A stretch of DNA of 64,000 nt from Planctomycetota bacterium (GCA_016197205.1 JACPWG010000142.1:62001-126000); one strand, 5' to 3'; counted from the first letter of the stretch, positions 1 to 9,259 are shown. The notes: generated by a model from the sequence alone, not told the origin. Numbers and translations: made by a program.

Positions 1-98
1 GAAGTAAAGCGATTTGCCCGGTATACGTCGCTCCCGGGGGAATCGTTGGCTCGCGCGCAACCGGCGTCGGCGCCCCCGCGCGCCCCGCTCCGCTCGCC

Positions 99-1610
99 CT
101 ACAACGATTGCCGCGCCAACCGCTCCGCCGCCCGGGTCGCGACCGCCATGATGGTCACCTGGGGGTTCACCCCGAGCGAGGAGGGCAGGCAGCTTCCGTC
201 GATCACGTAGAGGCCCGGGAGATCGTGACTCTGGCACCAGGGGTCCACGACCGACGAGCGCCGGTCCGCCCCCATCCGGCAGGTCCCGAGCGGGTGAAAG
301 GCCAGGGTCTCGAGCTCGGAAGGGCCGGCCCCGACGGGCCAGCGCCCCTCGACCTCGTCCGGGTCGCGCACCTCGGGCAGGCAATGGAGCGGGGAGAAGA
401 CCCGACGCGCGCCCGCTGCAAAAAAAATGCGCGAGAGGAGAGCGATCCCCCGCCGCATCCGGAGGAAGTCGGCGTCCGCCATGCGGTAGGTGACGAGGGC
501 GCGCCAGCCGGGACCGAGCCGCACGCGCCCGCGGGCTTCGTCGCGGATCATCACGCCGAAGACGCCGAGCCGGCGCGCGGCGGCCAGCAGCTCCTGGTAC
601 GCCTTGCCCGTGAACGGGAGCAGCGGGTCGATGAGCGCGGGCGGGCCTTGGATGCCCTCGAGCATCACCCCTTCGTCCCGAAGCGTGTCGACGCAGTACC
701 CTTGCGGCACGCCCTTCCAACCGTCCACGACCTCGTCGAAAAGGGCCGTGACGCGGGTGCACGGGTGGAGCGACAGGTTGCGGCCGACCTGGCCGCTCGA
801 GTTGGCGAGGCCGTTCCGCAGAAGAAAGACCGGCGAGTATATGCTTCCGGCGGCGAGCACGACGGCGCGCGCGCGCACGCGGATGCGGTGGCGCGGGGCC
901 TGATGCGTCGCTTCGACGAAGCCTCCCTCGACGCCGACCGCGCGTCCGTGCTCGACGAGAAGGCGGGTCGCGAGGCAGCGGGTATAGAGGCGAAGCCCTT
1001 TTTCGAGCGCGGGCGGGATATAGGAGAGGTTCACCGACATCTTCGCGTCCGACGGGCAGCCGAAGCAGCAGACGCCGCACCCGCGGCAGTTGTCGTTCAC
1101 GGCGCGGCGGAGCGGTTCGCCGTGGAGGCCGAGGGCGCGCGCGCCGCGCCGAATCAGCTCCGCGTTGCGGCCGAGGAGGTCCTCGTGCACCTGCTGGACG
1201 TTCAAGCGCCGTTCCACTTTTTCGAAGTACGGGTCGAGGCCGCCGCCGCCGACGCCCGTGACCGCCAGCTCCCGCTCCCAGCGCTCCAGCACGGGGCGGG
1301 GCGTGCGAAAGCAGGTCCCCGAGTTGATCGTCGTCGTGCCGCCCACGGTCTTCCCGAGCGGGACGGGGATCGCGGGGAGGCCGATGGCCGTGGTGAGGCC
1401 GGCGTCCCGGTACAGCCTGGCGATCATGTCCGCCGGACGGCGATTGAAGTCGCGACGTGTGAAGTGCGCGCCTTCTTCGAGGAGGACCACCGAGGCCCCG
1501 GCCTCGCACAGCTCCCGGGCCACCGTGGCGCCGCCCGCGCCGGAGCCGATCACGCACACGTCCGCGGTCTCGTGGACGTCGGCGTGGATGTCGTCGAGGT
1601 CGAGAATCAT
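99..1610 (-). CDS. GMC family FAD-dependent oxidoreductase
   Basis: This 503-residue protein is a glucose-methanol-choline (GMC) oxidoreductase that should oxidise an alcohol or sugar using FAD. The FAD-binding GSGAGG loop lies at residues 22-27. The C-terminal GMC domain carries the HPLGTCRMG motif with the catalytic His and the later GVNPQ segment with the second catalytic Asn. A Cys cluster (CRGCGVCCFGC, around residue 170) resembles that of GMC proteins that pass electrons to a partner rather than to oxygen. The ATG at 1610 was chosen because the upstream 19 codons come from low-complexity repeat-like DNA. It lies downstream of, and co-directional with, the subunit-3-like gene at 1995..2534, which supports a two-subunit dehydrogenase. 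The substrate cannot be read from the sequence. Confidence 0.9.
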   Translation of the reverse strand: MILDLDDIHADVHETADVCVIGSGAGGATVARELCEAGASVVLLEEGAHFTRRDFNRRPADMIARLYRDAGLTTAIGLPAIPVPLGKTVGGTTTINSGTCFRTPRPVLERWERELAVTGVGGGGLDPYFEKVERRLNVQQVHEDLLGRNAELIRRGARALGLHGEPLRRAVNDNCRGCGVCCFGCPSDAKMSVNLSYIPPALEKGLRLYTRCLATRLLVEHGRAVGVEGGFVEATHQAPRHRIRVRARAVVLAAGSIYSPVFLLRNGLANSSGQVGRNLSLHPCTRVTALFDEVVDGWKGVPQGYCVDTLRDEGVMLEGIQGPPALIDPLLPFTGKAYQELLAAARRLGVFGVMIRDEARGRVRLGPGWRALVTYRMADADFLRMRRGIALLSRIFFAAGARRVFSPLHCLPEVRDPDEVEGRWPVGAGPSELETLAFHPLGTCRMGADRRSSVVDPWCQSHDLPGLYVIDGSCLPSSLGVNPQVTIMAVATRAAERLARQSL

Positions 1611-1757
1611 GGGGGATTTGAGCTTTGTGAAGGGAGAGTTGTGATTTGAGCTTTGGAAACGAGCCAAGCGCGGGTTCGAGGAGCACCGTCCGAGGGCTGT
1701 GAAGTCTCTCCAGGCGAGCAGGAGTGGGAGAGCTGCCTGGGTTGTCGATTTTTTTTC

Positions 1758-1783
1758 AACGCAGAGACGCAGAGGCGCAGAGG
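1758..1783. repeat. CGCAGAG-type intergenic repeat
   Basis: The purine-rich words ACGCAGAG, ACGCAGAG and GCGCAGAGG follow each other between the GMC gene and its upstream partner. A related copy in the opposite orientation (CACAGAGACACAGAGG type) lies near 40330..40357. Such low-complexity words occur between genes in many environmental genomes. I know of no function for them. Confidence 0.5.
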
Positions 1784-1866
1784 ATCTCTACTCGATTGAA
1801 CATCGGCGGCGTACCCAATACTATTGTCCCGCAACATTTGCGTCGCATGCGCAAATCTTGCGGGGA

Positions 1867-2046
1867 CAATGACCAATGACCAATTTCCAAGGACCAATCA
1901 ATGCCCAAAGGACCAATGACCAAGGGCTTGCGCTCCGGCAGCGAAGAAGAATGACGGCGCAGCGGCCCTGACGCCGGTCATGTGTCTCGGTTGGTCATTC
2001 GGGCTTGGTCATTGATTGGTCATTGGTCATTGGAACTTGGTCCTTC
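1867..2046. repeat. CCAATGAC/GTCATTGG long inverted repeat
   Basis: About 180 bp built from words such as ACCAATGACC and GGACCAATCAATG on the left and their complements (GGTCATTGATTGG, GGTCATTGG) on the right, around a centre without repeats. The right arm supplies the last ~20 codons and stop of the gene at 1995..2534. The rest of 1611..1994 holds only this repeat, the repeat at 1758..1783 and no gene. Confidence 0.65.
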
Positions 2047-2534
2047 GTCAGCGGGCTTTGGTTGCGGCCAGCGGCCGCCATAGGGGGTGTCCCCACCTCG
2101 CGCGCCTCGTGCAGGCATTCGGTCGAATAGCCGATGGACGCCGCATACTCGGGATGCGAACAGTACGCCATCGCGATCAGGGACTTGAGCCCGAGGAAGG
2201 CGAGTTGCACGGGATAGAACCGCGTGCCCACCCAGGCGTCGACCCAGCGCGCGCGGTCGTCGGGCTCGAGGCGGGTGAAGCGCCGATGCCGACGGGAGAG
2301 AAAGAGCGGCGCCAGCTCGAGCCCCCAGACGAGCGCGCGGAAGGCGACGGCGAGCAGCGGGTCCGCCTGACGGAAGGGCTGTTCGCAGCCGTCCCGGAGG
2401 TCGAGCCGGTCGCCGGCCGGCGTCCCGCCGATGCCGCCCGGCAAAACGGCGCCCGCGAGCGCACGCAGGATCGCATGCTCCCGCTCCGAGAAGTTCCGCG
2501 GCCCGGCTCTCGGGCTCAGCTCGGCAGTCGGCAT
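1995..2534 (-). CDS. gluconate 2-dehydrogenase subunit 3-like protein
   Basis: A 179-residue protein with the pattern of the gluconate 2-dehydrogenase subunit 3 family: an N-terminal segment beginning with a helix of the type ILRALAGAVLPGG, then a helical body with WVDAWVGTRFYP-like residues. Proteins of this family are small partners of FAD-dependent GMC dehydrogenases, and the GMC gene follows on the same strand. No Tat signal is visible. The C-terminal ~20 residues (from about NQSPLTK) are encoded by the GTCATTGG repeat and look unlike the rest of the protein, so the original C-terminus was probably replaced when the repeat arrived. The family assignment rests on the pattern and on the neighbour. 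Confidence 0.65.
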   Translation of the reverse strand: MPTAELSPRAGPRNFSEREHAILRALAGAVLPGGIGGTPAGDRLDLRDGCEQPFRQADPLLAVAFRALVWGLELAPLFLSRRHRRFTRLEPDDRARWVDAWVGTRFYPVQLAFLGLKSLIAMAYCSHPEYAASIGYSTECLHEAREVGTPPMAAAGRNQSPLTKDQVPMTNDQSMTKPE

Positions 2535-2550
2535 GGCACGCCCCCGCCGC

Positions 2551-4047
2551 TCACTTCCGGCCTTCCCGCTCCAGGAAGGCGAGGAGCGTTCGCACGAGGT
2601 GGCCGGTCCCGCCCGAACGGCCCAGCGGCAACTCCCGATCCGAGTACGCCGGTCCGGCGATGTCCACGTGCGCCCAGGGCACGTCCCCCACGAACTCCTG
2701 CAGGAAGAGCGCGGCCTTGATCGCGCCCCCGTGGGGCTTTTCCGAGTTCTTGAGGTCCGCCACCGTGCTCTTCATCAGCTCCCGATATTCCTTGATGAGC
2801 GGGAGCTGCCAGGCATACTCCCCCGCCTCGCGGGCCGCGGCGAGCAGCCGGTCCGCGAGCGGCTGGTGGTTCGAGAAGACCCCGGAGACGAGCGGGCCGA
2901 GCGCCACCACGCAGGCCCCGGTCAGCGTCGCGACGTCCACGATCTCGTCCACGCCGGCCTTCACCGCGTAGGCCAGGCCGTCCGCCAGCACCAGGCGCCC
3001 TTCCGCGTCCGTGTTTTTCATTTCGATCGTCTTGCCGTTCATCGCCCGGAACACGTCCCCGGGCTTCACCGCGCGGCCGCCCGGCATGTTCTCGGCGAAG
3101 GGCAGGCAGGCGAGGACGGAGACCGCGGGCTTGAGCTTCGGCAGCGCGCGCATCACGCCGAAGATCGTCGCCGCGCCCCCCATGTCGCACTTCATCGTCT
3201 CCATGCCGTCCGCGGTCTTGATGCAGAGGCCCCCGCTGTCGAACGTGATGCCCTTGCCGACGAGGGCGATCCGCTTCCGCGGCTTGCCCGGCGGGTCGTA
3301 CTGCAGCGTGACGAAGGTCGGCGGCTCGTAGCTCCCCTGCGCCACGGCCAGGAGGGAGCCCATGCCCAGCTTCCGGAGGTCGTTCTCCCGGAGGACCCGG
3401 ACCTTCAGCCCGTCCTTCCTCCCCAGGCGGCGCACTTCCGCGGCGATCCGCGTGGGCGTCTTGTCCGCCGCCGGCTCGTTGACAAGGTCGCGGGTGGTCG
3501 AGATCGCCTCGGCGAGCACCCGCCCGCGCGCGCAGCCGGCCCGCGCCGCGGCCGCCGCCTTCTCGCTCGTCGGCACCAGTCGCAGGTCGGAGAGCGGCGG
3601 GTGCTTGGTCTCGACGGAGGACTTGTGCCGGTCGAAGCGGTAGGACGCGAGCAACGCCCCTTCCACGATCGCGGCCGCTCGCTCTTCGTTCCCCCCCTCC
3701 GACGCCGGAAGGAGCATGTAGAGGCGCTCCACCGGGTAGTCCCGGAGACGCTTCACCGCCGCGGCCGCGGCCCGCCGGACCCGATCGGGGCCGGCGTCCT
3801 CCGCCGTCCCCAGGCCCGCGAGCGCCACGCGGAGCGCCGGCCGGCCGCCCTGCGGCCGCAAGACCAGGACCTCCTCCTCCTTCCCCGCCCACCCGTCCTC
3901 GCGCGCCAGCGACAGGAGCGCTTCCGCGTCCCTCTTCGTCATCCCCGGCCAGCTCCCCGCCGCCAGGCTCGGGTCCGACGTCCCGAACATCACCAGCGTC
4001 CGCCCGTCCGCCTTCCACTTCCCGCCGTTTTCCACCACGCACTTCAT
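2551..4047 (-). CDS. pepA: leucyl aminopeptidase (M17 family)
   Basis: A 498-residue cytosolic M17 metallo-aminopeptidase, close to the ~500 residues usual for the family, which removes N-terminal residues from peptides and forms hexamers with two metal ions per subunit. The metal and catalytic segment GKGITFDSGG lies near residues 264-273 and the signature NTDAEGRL near 345-352, with the intact GGAATIFG region between. The ATG at 4047 begins just before the conserved N-terminal domain; the open frame continues upstream through non-conserved DNA. AGGAG lies about 14 nt upstream. It ends 16 bp before the subunit-3-like gene and may be cotranscribed with it. Confidence 0.95.
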   Translation of the reverse strand: MKCVVENGGKWKADGRTLVMFGTSDPSLAAGSWPGMTKRDAEALLSLAREDGWAGKEEEVLVLRPQGGRPALRVALAGLGTAEDAGPDRVRRAAAAAVKRLRDYPVERLYMLLPASEGGNEERAAAIVEGALLASYRFDRHKSSVETKHPPLSDLRLVPTSEKAAAAARAGCARGRVLAEAISTTRDLVNEPAADKTPTRIAAEVRRLGRKDGLKVRVLRENDLRKLGMGSLLAVAQGSYEPPTFVTLQYDPPGKPRKRIALVGKGITFDSGGLCIKTADGMETMKCDMGGAATIFGVMRALPKLKPAVSVLACLPFAENMPGGRAVKPGDVFRAMNGKTIEMKNTDAEGRLVLADGLAYAVKAGVDEIVDVATLTGACVVALGPLVSGVFSNHQPLADRLLAAAREAGEYAWQLPLIKEYRELMKSTVADLKNSEKPHGGAIKAALFLQEFVGDVPWAHVDIAGPAYSDRELPLGRSGGTGHLVRTLLAFLEREGRK

Positions 4048-4197
4048 GCTGTTCTCTTGCTCCTCATGTGCTCGCGCGTCGCTCTCGGCAACTTCGGCTG
4101 TCCGATGCAAGCGCTCAGACTTGGGATTTGGGATCTGGATCCCTACTGCGCAACTTCTGGAAGTCTCTTCGAGATATTCGCGAGGCCGGATTTTCGA

Positions 4198-4278
4198 AAC
4201 CACAGATTTCACAGATTTTTCGGGATTTCACAGATTGCGAATCTGTGAAATCGCCGTTAATCTGTGAAATCTGTGGTT
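4198..4278. repeat. 81-bp nested palindrome, copy 1 (CACAGATT family)
   Basis: The ends are perfect 19-bp inverted repeats (4198..4216 and 4260..4278) of the type AACCACAGATTTCACAGAT. Inside them is a second perfect 13-bp stem (4224..4236 with 4240..4252) closed by a GCG loop. A second copy of exactly the same length lies at 28421..28501. The right end overlaps the last codons and the stop of the kinase gene at 4257. Confidence 0.85.
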
Positions 4279-7200
4279 CCCGTTCGGTTTCGGGCGTGAG
4301 CCTGACTTGGGATTTGGGGTTTCCGCCCGTGGATCGCCGCCTCCACTCGCCCGCGCTCCGTGTGAAACGCGCGCGCCGCGGGCGAGTGCCCGAACGACTC
4401 CGCCAGGTGCTCCGGCACACGGCGAGCGAGCTCGTCCTGCGTTTCGCGCGCCTCCGTCAGATAGCGCTCGGCCTCCGCGCGCGACCCGTTCAACAGGGAG
4501 ATCCGGGCGAGCAGCGTCCGCGCCTGCCAGAGGAGCCATACGGCCCCCATCGCTCGCGCGACGGTCAGCGCCGCCTCGACCGCGCGCCTGCCGGTGGTGT
4601 CGCGGTCCACCTCGGTCTCGTCCTGCGCGCGGCCCGAGCGCTGGGGGGGCGCGGCGCGGTCGGTGTCCGCTTCCCAGCGGAGGAGGAGCGCGCGCACGCG
4701 CCCCTCCTGGTAGCCGAGGGATTCGGCGAAGCGCATCGTGCGGGCCGCGAGCCGGGCGGCCTTACGAGGCCGGCCCTGCGCCCGCCAGCAGGCTGCCAGG
4801 TCGCAGAGCAGGTCGGCCTTCTCGCGTCCGTACCCCCGCTTCAGGAAAACGCGCAGCGAGCGGCGATAGCCGGCCTCCGCGCCCGCCAGGTCGCCGCGCC
4901 CTTCGGCCAGGAGGGCCCCGGCGCGCGCGGTCAGCGCCTCGAAGTACCGGTTGGAGCCGGGGAGCTCGGACGCCCGTCGGATGTCCGCCTCCGCCTGGTC
5001 GAACGCGCCCAGCTCCCGTTCGACCGTGGCGAGCCGGAGCTGCGTCTCCCGCGTCTCGTGCGGGAGCTGGAGGTCGCGCGCGATCAAGATCCCGCGCGTC
5101 AGCAAGTCGAGCGCCGCCCCCGGGTCCCCCTGCTGGTGCGCGAGGCTCCCGAGGTACGAGCACTGGATGGCGAGCCGTCGCCGGTCCCCGATCCGCTCCG
5201 CGATCGCGCGCGAGCGGGACCAGACTTCGCGGGCACGCTCCCACTCCCCGAGCCCGTGGTAGCCGTTCCCGAGGTTGCCGAGCAGCGTCGCGTGCAACGC
5301 CGGCCGCTCCATCTCCTCGACCCGCTCGACCCCTTCGCGGCAGAACTCGCAGGTCCTCAGGAAGTCCCCCTGGAGATAGTACGTGAGCCCCACGTTGTTG
5401 AGCGAGAGCGGCAGGCCGAAGCGGTCGCCGGCGCGCCGCCGCAGCTCGAGCGACCGCTGGTGGCACTTGAGGGCCTCTTCCCACTGCCCGGCGGTCTGGT
5501 GCACGGCGCCGAGCACGGTGAAGGCGCGGACCTGCGTCTGCCAGTCTTTTTTTCCCCGCAGCAGCCGCAAGGCGCGCGCGCAGTGCTCGATCCCCTCCTC
5601 GAACCGGGAGAAGCGATAGCCCCGGATCCACGCGATCTCCAGCGAGGCGCGCGCCCTGCCCTCCCGGTCCGCCGCCCGGGTGAAGCCCGCGAGCGCTTTT
5701 TCAAAACAGTGCAGCGCGCCCGGGTAGTCCCCCCTGCGCTCCAGCGTGCCGCCGAGCCGGAGCACGGCCTCGGCGCGCTCCCGCGGGTTCCGGAGGCCGC
5801 GGATCGCCGCGCGAAAGGCGGCCATCGCCCCGGCGGGGTCGCCGGCCTCGTCGTGGCACTCCCCGAGCGCGAGCTGCAGGTCCGTCCGCGTCCGGCCGGG
5901 CAGGCGCAGCCCCCTCGCGGCCTCCAGCGCGGCCTCGAAGAAGCCCGCCGCCTGGCGCAACGCGAGCAGCTCGCGCGCCTGCTTCCCGGCAAGGAAGGCC
6001 GTGCGCACCAGCTTGCGCCGGAGCGCGGGCGCGGGCCCCGCGCGCTCGAGGTGCGGGACGATCTCCGCCGCGTGCTCCTCGAGGGAGTCGGCGTAGACCG
6101 AAAGCAGCGCCTCCGCGATCCTGCGATGAAGCTGCCGGCGATCTTTTTTTCCGACGAGCCCGGCGAGGAGGCGCCGCCGCGGCAGCTCGCCGAGCCGGAA
6201 CCGCACCTCCCCTTCGACGAGGTCGTCGAGGACGAGCCGCCGCGAGAGGAGGTCGATGAGGCACGAGTAGAAGTCGTCGTCCTCGCCGCCGACCACGCGG
6301 CGGAGGACGGGGAGCGGCGCCGGCCAGTCGAGGGCGGCGAGGCCGCGCAGGACGGCGAGCCCCGGCCCGGGCAGGTCCTTGGGATCGAAGGCCTCCCGCT
6401 GCGCCAGGTCGCCGAGCGGGGAGAGGCGGTCCAGCGCGTCGAGGTCCATCGACCACGCGCCCTGGACGTGGCGGAGCACCTGCTCGTCGAGGAGCGCGCG
6501 CATGAAGTGCTCGACGCGGAGCGGATTGCCGCCCGACTCGGCGTGGGCGCGGTCCACGAGGCGGTCCGGGACCGAGTCCAGGCCGAGCATCGACTCGAGG
6601 AGGTCGCGCACCTCGGGGCGCGAAAGCCCTTCGAGCCCCAGCCACGCGACCGGCCCGGGCTCGCCCGCGGCCCGGCGCGCGGCGTCCGTCCGCAGCTCGG
6701 CCAGCAGGCCCTCGGCCGGCCCACCCGCGGTCGCTGCGGGCCGAGCGGAAACGCAGAACAACAGCGGCAGCTCCCCTTCCTCCGGCTCTTCGCCCGGGGC
6801 GGCGCCGTCCAAGGGTGCCCGCGCCGCTCCCGGCTGCGAGGCGACGCGGTGGAGATGTCGCAGGGCCTCGACGGTCTCCGCGTCCGCCCACTGGAGATTC
6901 TCCAGGCAGAGCACGACCGGCATCTGCCGCGCCACGCGAACCAGGAGCCGCGCGATGCCGTCGAGGATCGCCATCCGCTGTTCCTGCAGGCTCGTACCCT
7001 CGCCCGTCGGCCGGCCCGGGCAGAGCGTGAGGTAGCCGAGGACGCGTCCCATCTCGGGGAGCGTTTGGCGGAGCCCTTCGGCATCCGGCGAGAACGCGCG
7101 CGAGATGGCGCGGAAGAGCTGGAGGAACGGGCCATAGGGGCGGGCGACCCCCTCGTAGCACTCCGCGCGGAAGACCTTCACGCCGCGGAGCTGGCACTGG

Positions 7201-8306
7201 ATCCTGAACTCGGTGAGGAGGCGCGACTTTCCGATCCCCGCGTCCCCCGCGAGGACGGCGATGCGGACCGGGCCGCCGGCCTCTTCGACCGGCGCGTTCG
7301 CGGGCGGCAGCTCCCCGCCCCAGCGGTCGATGGCGCGGCGCAGGGCCTCCACCTCGGGTCGGCGGCCCGCGAAACGACCGCTCAGGATGTAGCTCTCTTT
7401 CGTTCGAGAGGTCTCGAGGGCGAAGTCGCGCCCGGTCGAGCGGTTGATCTCCTGGATGATCTGGTTCGCGCTCTCGAACCGGCGCGTGGGGTCCTTCTGC
7501 AGGAGACGGAGGCAGATTTTTTCGAGGCAGGGCGGGCAGTCCGGGCGGATGCGGCTGGGCGGCACGGGCTCGGCCTCGAGATGCATGCGCAGCATGGCCA
7601 TCGCGTTCGTGGCCTGGAAGGGGATGCGGCCGGCCAGGGCTTCGTAGAGGACCGCGCCGAAGGAATAGAGGTCCGCGCGCTTGTCCACGAGCCCCTGGTT
7701 GATCACCTCGGGGGCCATGTAGGCGAGCGTCCCCTGCACCGTGGAGGCGTAGACGACCTTGTTTTCCTTCGAGAGGTGGAAGTCCATGAGCTTGGGCGTG
7801 AGGCCGGCCTGCGTGCGGGCGCAGAGGAGGTTGATGGGCTTGATGTCGTAGTGGAGGATGCCCCGGGAATGGATGAATTCGAGCGCGCGGCAGGCCTGGA
7901 CGACGACCGGGTAGAGGTCGTCGAAGGGCAGCTCGCGGACCGCGGAGACGAAGTCCTTCCCCTTCACGTACTCCATGGAGAAGAAGCTCATGGAGGTGCC
8001 GGCGATGCGGTCGAAATCGAGCACGTGGACGACGTTTGGATGGCGCAGCCGGGACATGGCCTGGAACTCGTGGCGGAGAAAGGCGGACATGTCCTTGCGG
8101 AGGGCGTCGAGGTGGATGACTTTGACGGCGACTTCGCGGTCTTCGAGGGTGTCATGGGCGCGGAAGGCGATGCCGAGCATGCCCTGCCCGAGCCGCTCGA
8201 GGACGCGGTAGCGGTTGTTGATCAGCGGCGGGATGCCGGGGTACAGCGAAGGCTCCGCGGCGGGCGTCGCGGGGGCGGGCGCCGGGGCGGGCGAAGGCGC
8301 GTTCAC
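4257..8306 (-). CDS. Ser/Thr kinase-AAA ATPase-TPR signalling protein
   Basis: A 1349-residue multidomain protein. A protein kinase domain spans roughly residues 25-290: glycine loop GQGMLG, VAVKV lysine, catalytic loop HYDIKPIN in place of HRD, and DFH where DFG is usual, followed by an APE-like MAPE. Next comes an AAA_16-like ATPase with Walker A GDAGIGKS and Walker B-like VVLCLENLQWAD, then a long TPR array to the C-terminus. This resembles kinases with a signal-sensing ATPase/TPR arm. The GTG start at 8306 was chosen because it overlaps the stop of the PHP gene (GTGA), giving translational coupling; the open frame upstream only shadows that gene. The final residues (about GTTDFTD) come from the CACAGATT repeat. 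Confidence 0.85.
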   Translation of the reverse strand: MNAPSPAPAPAPATPAAEPSLYPGIPPLINNRYRVLERLGQGMLGIAFRAHDTLEDREVAVKVIHLDALRKDMSAFLRHEFQAMSRLRHPNVVHVLDFDRIAGTSMSFFSMEYVKGKDFVSAVRELPFDDLYPVVVQACRALEFIHSRGILHYDIKPINLLCARTQAGLTPKLMDFHLSKENKVVYASTVQGTLAYMAPEVINQGLVDKRADLYSFGAVLYEALAGRIPFQATNAMAMLRMHLEAEPVPPSRIRPDCPPCLEKICLRLLQKDPTRRFESANQIIQEINRSTGRDFALETSRTKESYILSGRFAGRRPEVEALRRAIDRWGGELPPANAPVEEAGGPVRIAVLAGDAGIGKSRLLTEFRIQCQLRGVKVFRAECYEGVARPYGPFLQLFRAISRAFSPDAEGLRQTLPEMGRVLGYLTLCPGRPTGEGTSLQEQRMAILDGIARLLVRVARQMPVVLCLENLQWADAETVEALRHLHRVASQPGAARAPLDGAAPGEEPEEGELPLLFCVSARPAATAGGPAEGLLAELRTDAARRAAGEPGPVAWLGLEGLSRPEVRDLLESMLGLDSVPDRLVDRAHAESGGNPLRVEHFMRALLDEQVLRHVQGAWSMDLDALDRLSPLGDLAQREAFDPKDLPGPGLAVLRGLAALDWPAPLPVLRRVVGGEDDDFYSCLIDLLSRRLVLDDLVEGEVRFRLGELPRRRLLAGLVGKKDRRQLHRRIAEALLSVYADSLEEHAAEIVPHLERAGPAPALRRKLVRTAFLAGKQARELLALRQAAGFFEAALEAARGLRLPGRTRTDLQLALGECHDEAGDPAGAMAAFRAAIRGLRNPRERAEAVLRLGGTLERRGDYPGALHCFEKALAGFTRAADREGRARASLEIAWIRGYRFSRFEEGIEHCARALRLLRGKKDWQTQVRAFTVLGAVHQTAGQWEEALKCHQRSLELRRRAGDRFGLPLSLNNVGLTYYLQGDFLRTCEFCREGVERVEEMERPALHATLLGNLGNGYHGLGEWERAREVWSRSRAIAERIGDRRRLAIQCSYLGSLAHQQGDPGAALDLLTRGILIARDLQLPHETRETQLRLATVERELGAFDQAEADIRRASELPGSNRYFEALTARAGALLAEGRGDLAGAEAGYRRSLRVFLKRGYGREKADLLCDLAACWRAQGRPRKAARLAARTMRFAESLGYQEGRVRALLLRWEADTDRAAPPQRSGRAQDETEVDRDTTGRRAVEAALTVARAMGAVWLLWQARTLLARISLLNGSRAEAERYLTEARETQDELARRVPEHLAESFGHSPAARAFHTERGRVEAAIHGRKPQIPSQAHARNRTGTTDFTD

Positions 8307-9145
8307 TTGCCGTATTCTCGCTCGAAGTCCTTGGCGGAGTGGACGTCCGTGCCGAAGGAGCGGCTCAATTCGAGTTCCTCGGTGACGGCCCCGATCTCCT
8401 CGATGAGCGCCTGCTCCGCGGCGGCGTCGGGAACGATGCCGCTGGGGATGTAGGGGTACGCCACCTCGACCCCCCAGAGGCCGGCCTCCTTCAACTCGAC
8501 GAGCAGTGCGCGCAGGTCGAGTTTCGCCTCCTTCATGTAGAAGCCGGGGTGCGCGAGCGACGCGCGTCCGCCCGCGGCGCGGATGAGCTGGACGGCCTTC
8601 GCGGCGGTGGGCTTTGCGACCGAGGCCTGGGTGGGGATCTGCTCCTTGAGCCACTTCTTGGCCGTCCCGTACTTGCCGTCGAAGAGGCCGGCCGCGAGCA
8701 GGACGCGGATGAGGTGGGGGGACATCACCGTGAAGCGGCCGGGGAGGAAGACCTTGGCTGCGTCGAGCAGGGGCTCGCCGAGCTTGCGGTTGATCAGCTC
8801 GATCTGTTCGCGGATGCGGGACTCCCGCTGCTCGCGCACCGTCTCGAGGTGCGTGCGGAGAGCCGCGTCCTGGAGTTGGAAATCGTACCCGAGCATGTGC
8901 AGCTCGACGCCGTGCCATTCGGCGTCCATCTCGATGCCGGTGATGACCTCGACATTGCAGCGGCGGCCGAAGCCGATGGCCTCCCAGCCGCCGACCTTGC
9001 CGTCAAGGTAGGCGCCGACCGTGTCATGATCGGTAATGGCGATCCGCCGGACGCCCTTCTCGGCGAGCCGGTGGAGCAGGTCCTCGGGCGTGAAATCGCC
9101 GTCGGAGCAGGTCGTGTGCAGGTGGTAGTCTTCGCGGGGGGGCAT
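8303..9145 (-). CDS. PHP domain phosphoesterase
   Basis: A 280-residue PHP-superfamily metal-dependent phosphoesterase. The N-terminal HLHTTCSDG and the ITDHDTV segment near residue 40 carry the metal-binding His and Asp residues, and GIEMDAEWHGVELHMLGYD follows the pattern of the YciV/RNase AM branch, whose members cleave nucleoside 3',5'-bisphosphates or short RNA. The length fits that branch. Its TGA stop overlaps the GTG start of the kinase-ATPase gene, so the two are probably made in a fixed ratio. The start at 9145 is the first ATG before the conserved YHLHTT. The substrate is not established. Confidence 0.88.
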   Translation of the reverse strand: MPPREDYHLHTTCSDGDFTPEDLLHRLAEKGVRRIAITDHDTVGAYLDGKVGGWEAIGFGRRCNVEVITGIEMDAEWHGVELHMLGYDFQLQDAALRTHLETVREQRESRIREQIELINRKLGEPLLDAAKVFLPGRFTVMSPHLIRVLLAAGLFDGKYGTAKKWLKEQIPTQASVAKPTAAKAVQLIRAAGGRASLAHPGFYMKEAKLDLRALLVELKEAGLWGVEVAYPYIPSGIVPDAAAEQALIEEIGAVTEELELSRSFGTDVHSAKDFEREYGK

Positions 9146-9230
9146 GGGGGCCTCCAGGGGGGGCGCGGTCAGGGTGGAGCGGCTCGGGGTCCCGCGGGGG
9201 ACCTACGGCGGGCACGCGGACGAACCCCGT

Positions 9231-9259
9231 ATGATAGCGGCGGCGGGCGGGAAATGCAA
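9231..9259 (-). promoter_or_regulatory. predicted sigma-70 promoter for the PHP-kinase operon
   Basis: On the minus strand, TTGCAT (9254..9259) and TATCAT (9231..9236) are separated by 17 bp, about 85 bp upstream of the PHP start. The match is good for a GC-rich background but is only a prediction. I see no gene in the remaining stretch 9260..9526; near 9490..9530 there are purine-rich words of the GGACCAAGGGGCC type. Confidence 0.45.

Noticed and set aside
2431..4248. A 605-codon plus-strand open frame opposite pepA
   Set aside because: The minus strand encodes an unmistakable M17 aminopeptidase; the plus-strand translation is low-complexity.
4068..8453. A 1461-codon plus-strand open frame
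   Set aside because: It lies antisense to the kinase-ATPase-TPR gene, its translation is Arg/Pro/Ala-rich without any domain, and such frames are expected opposite GC-rich genes.
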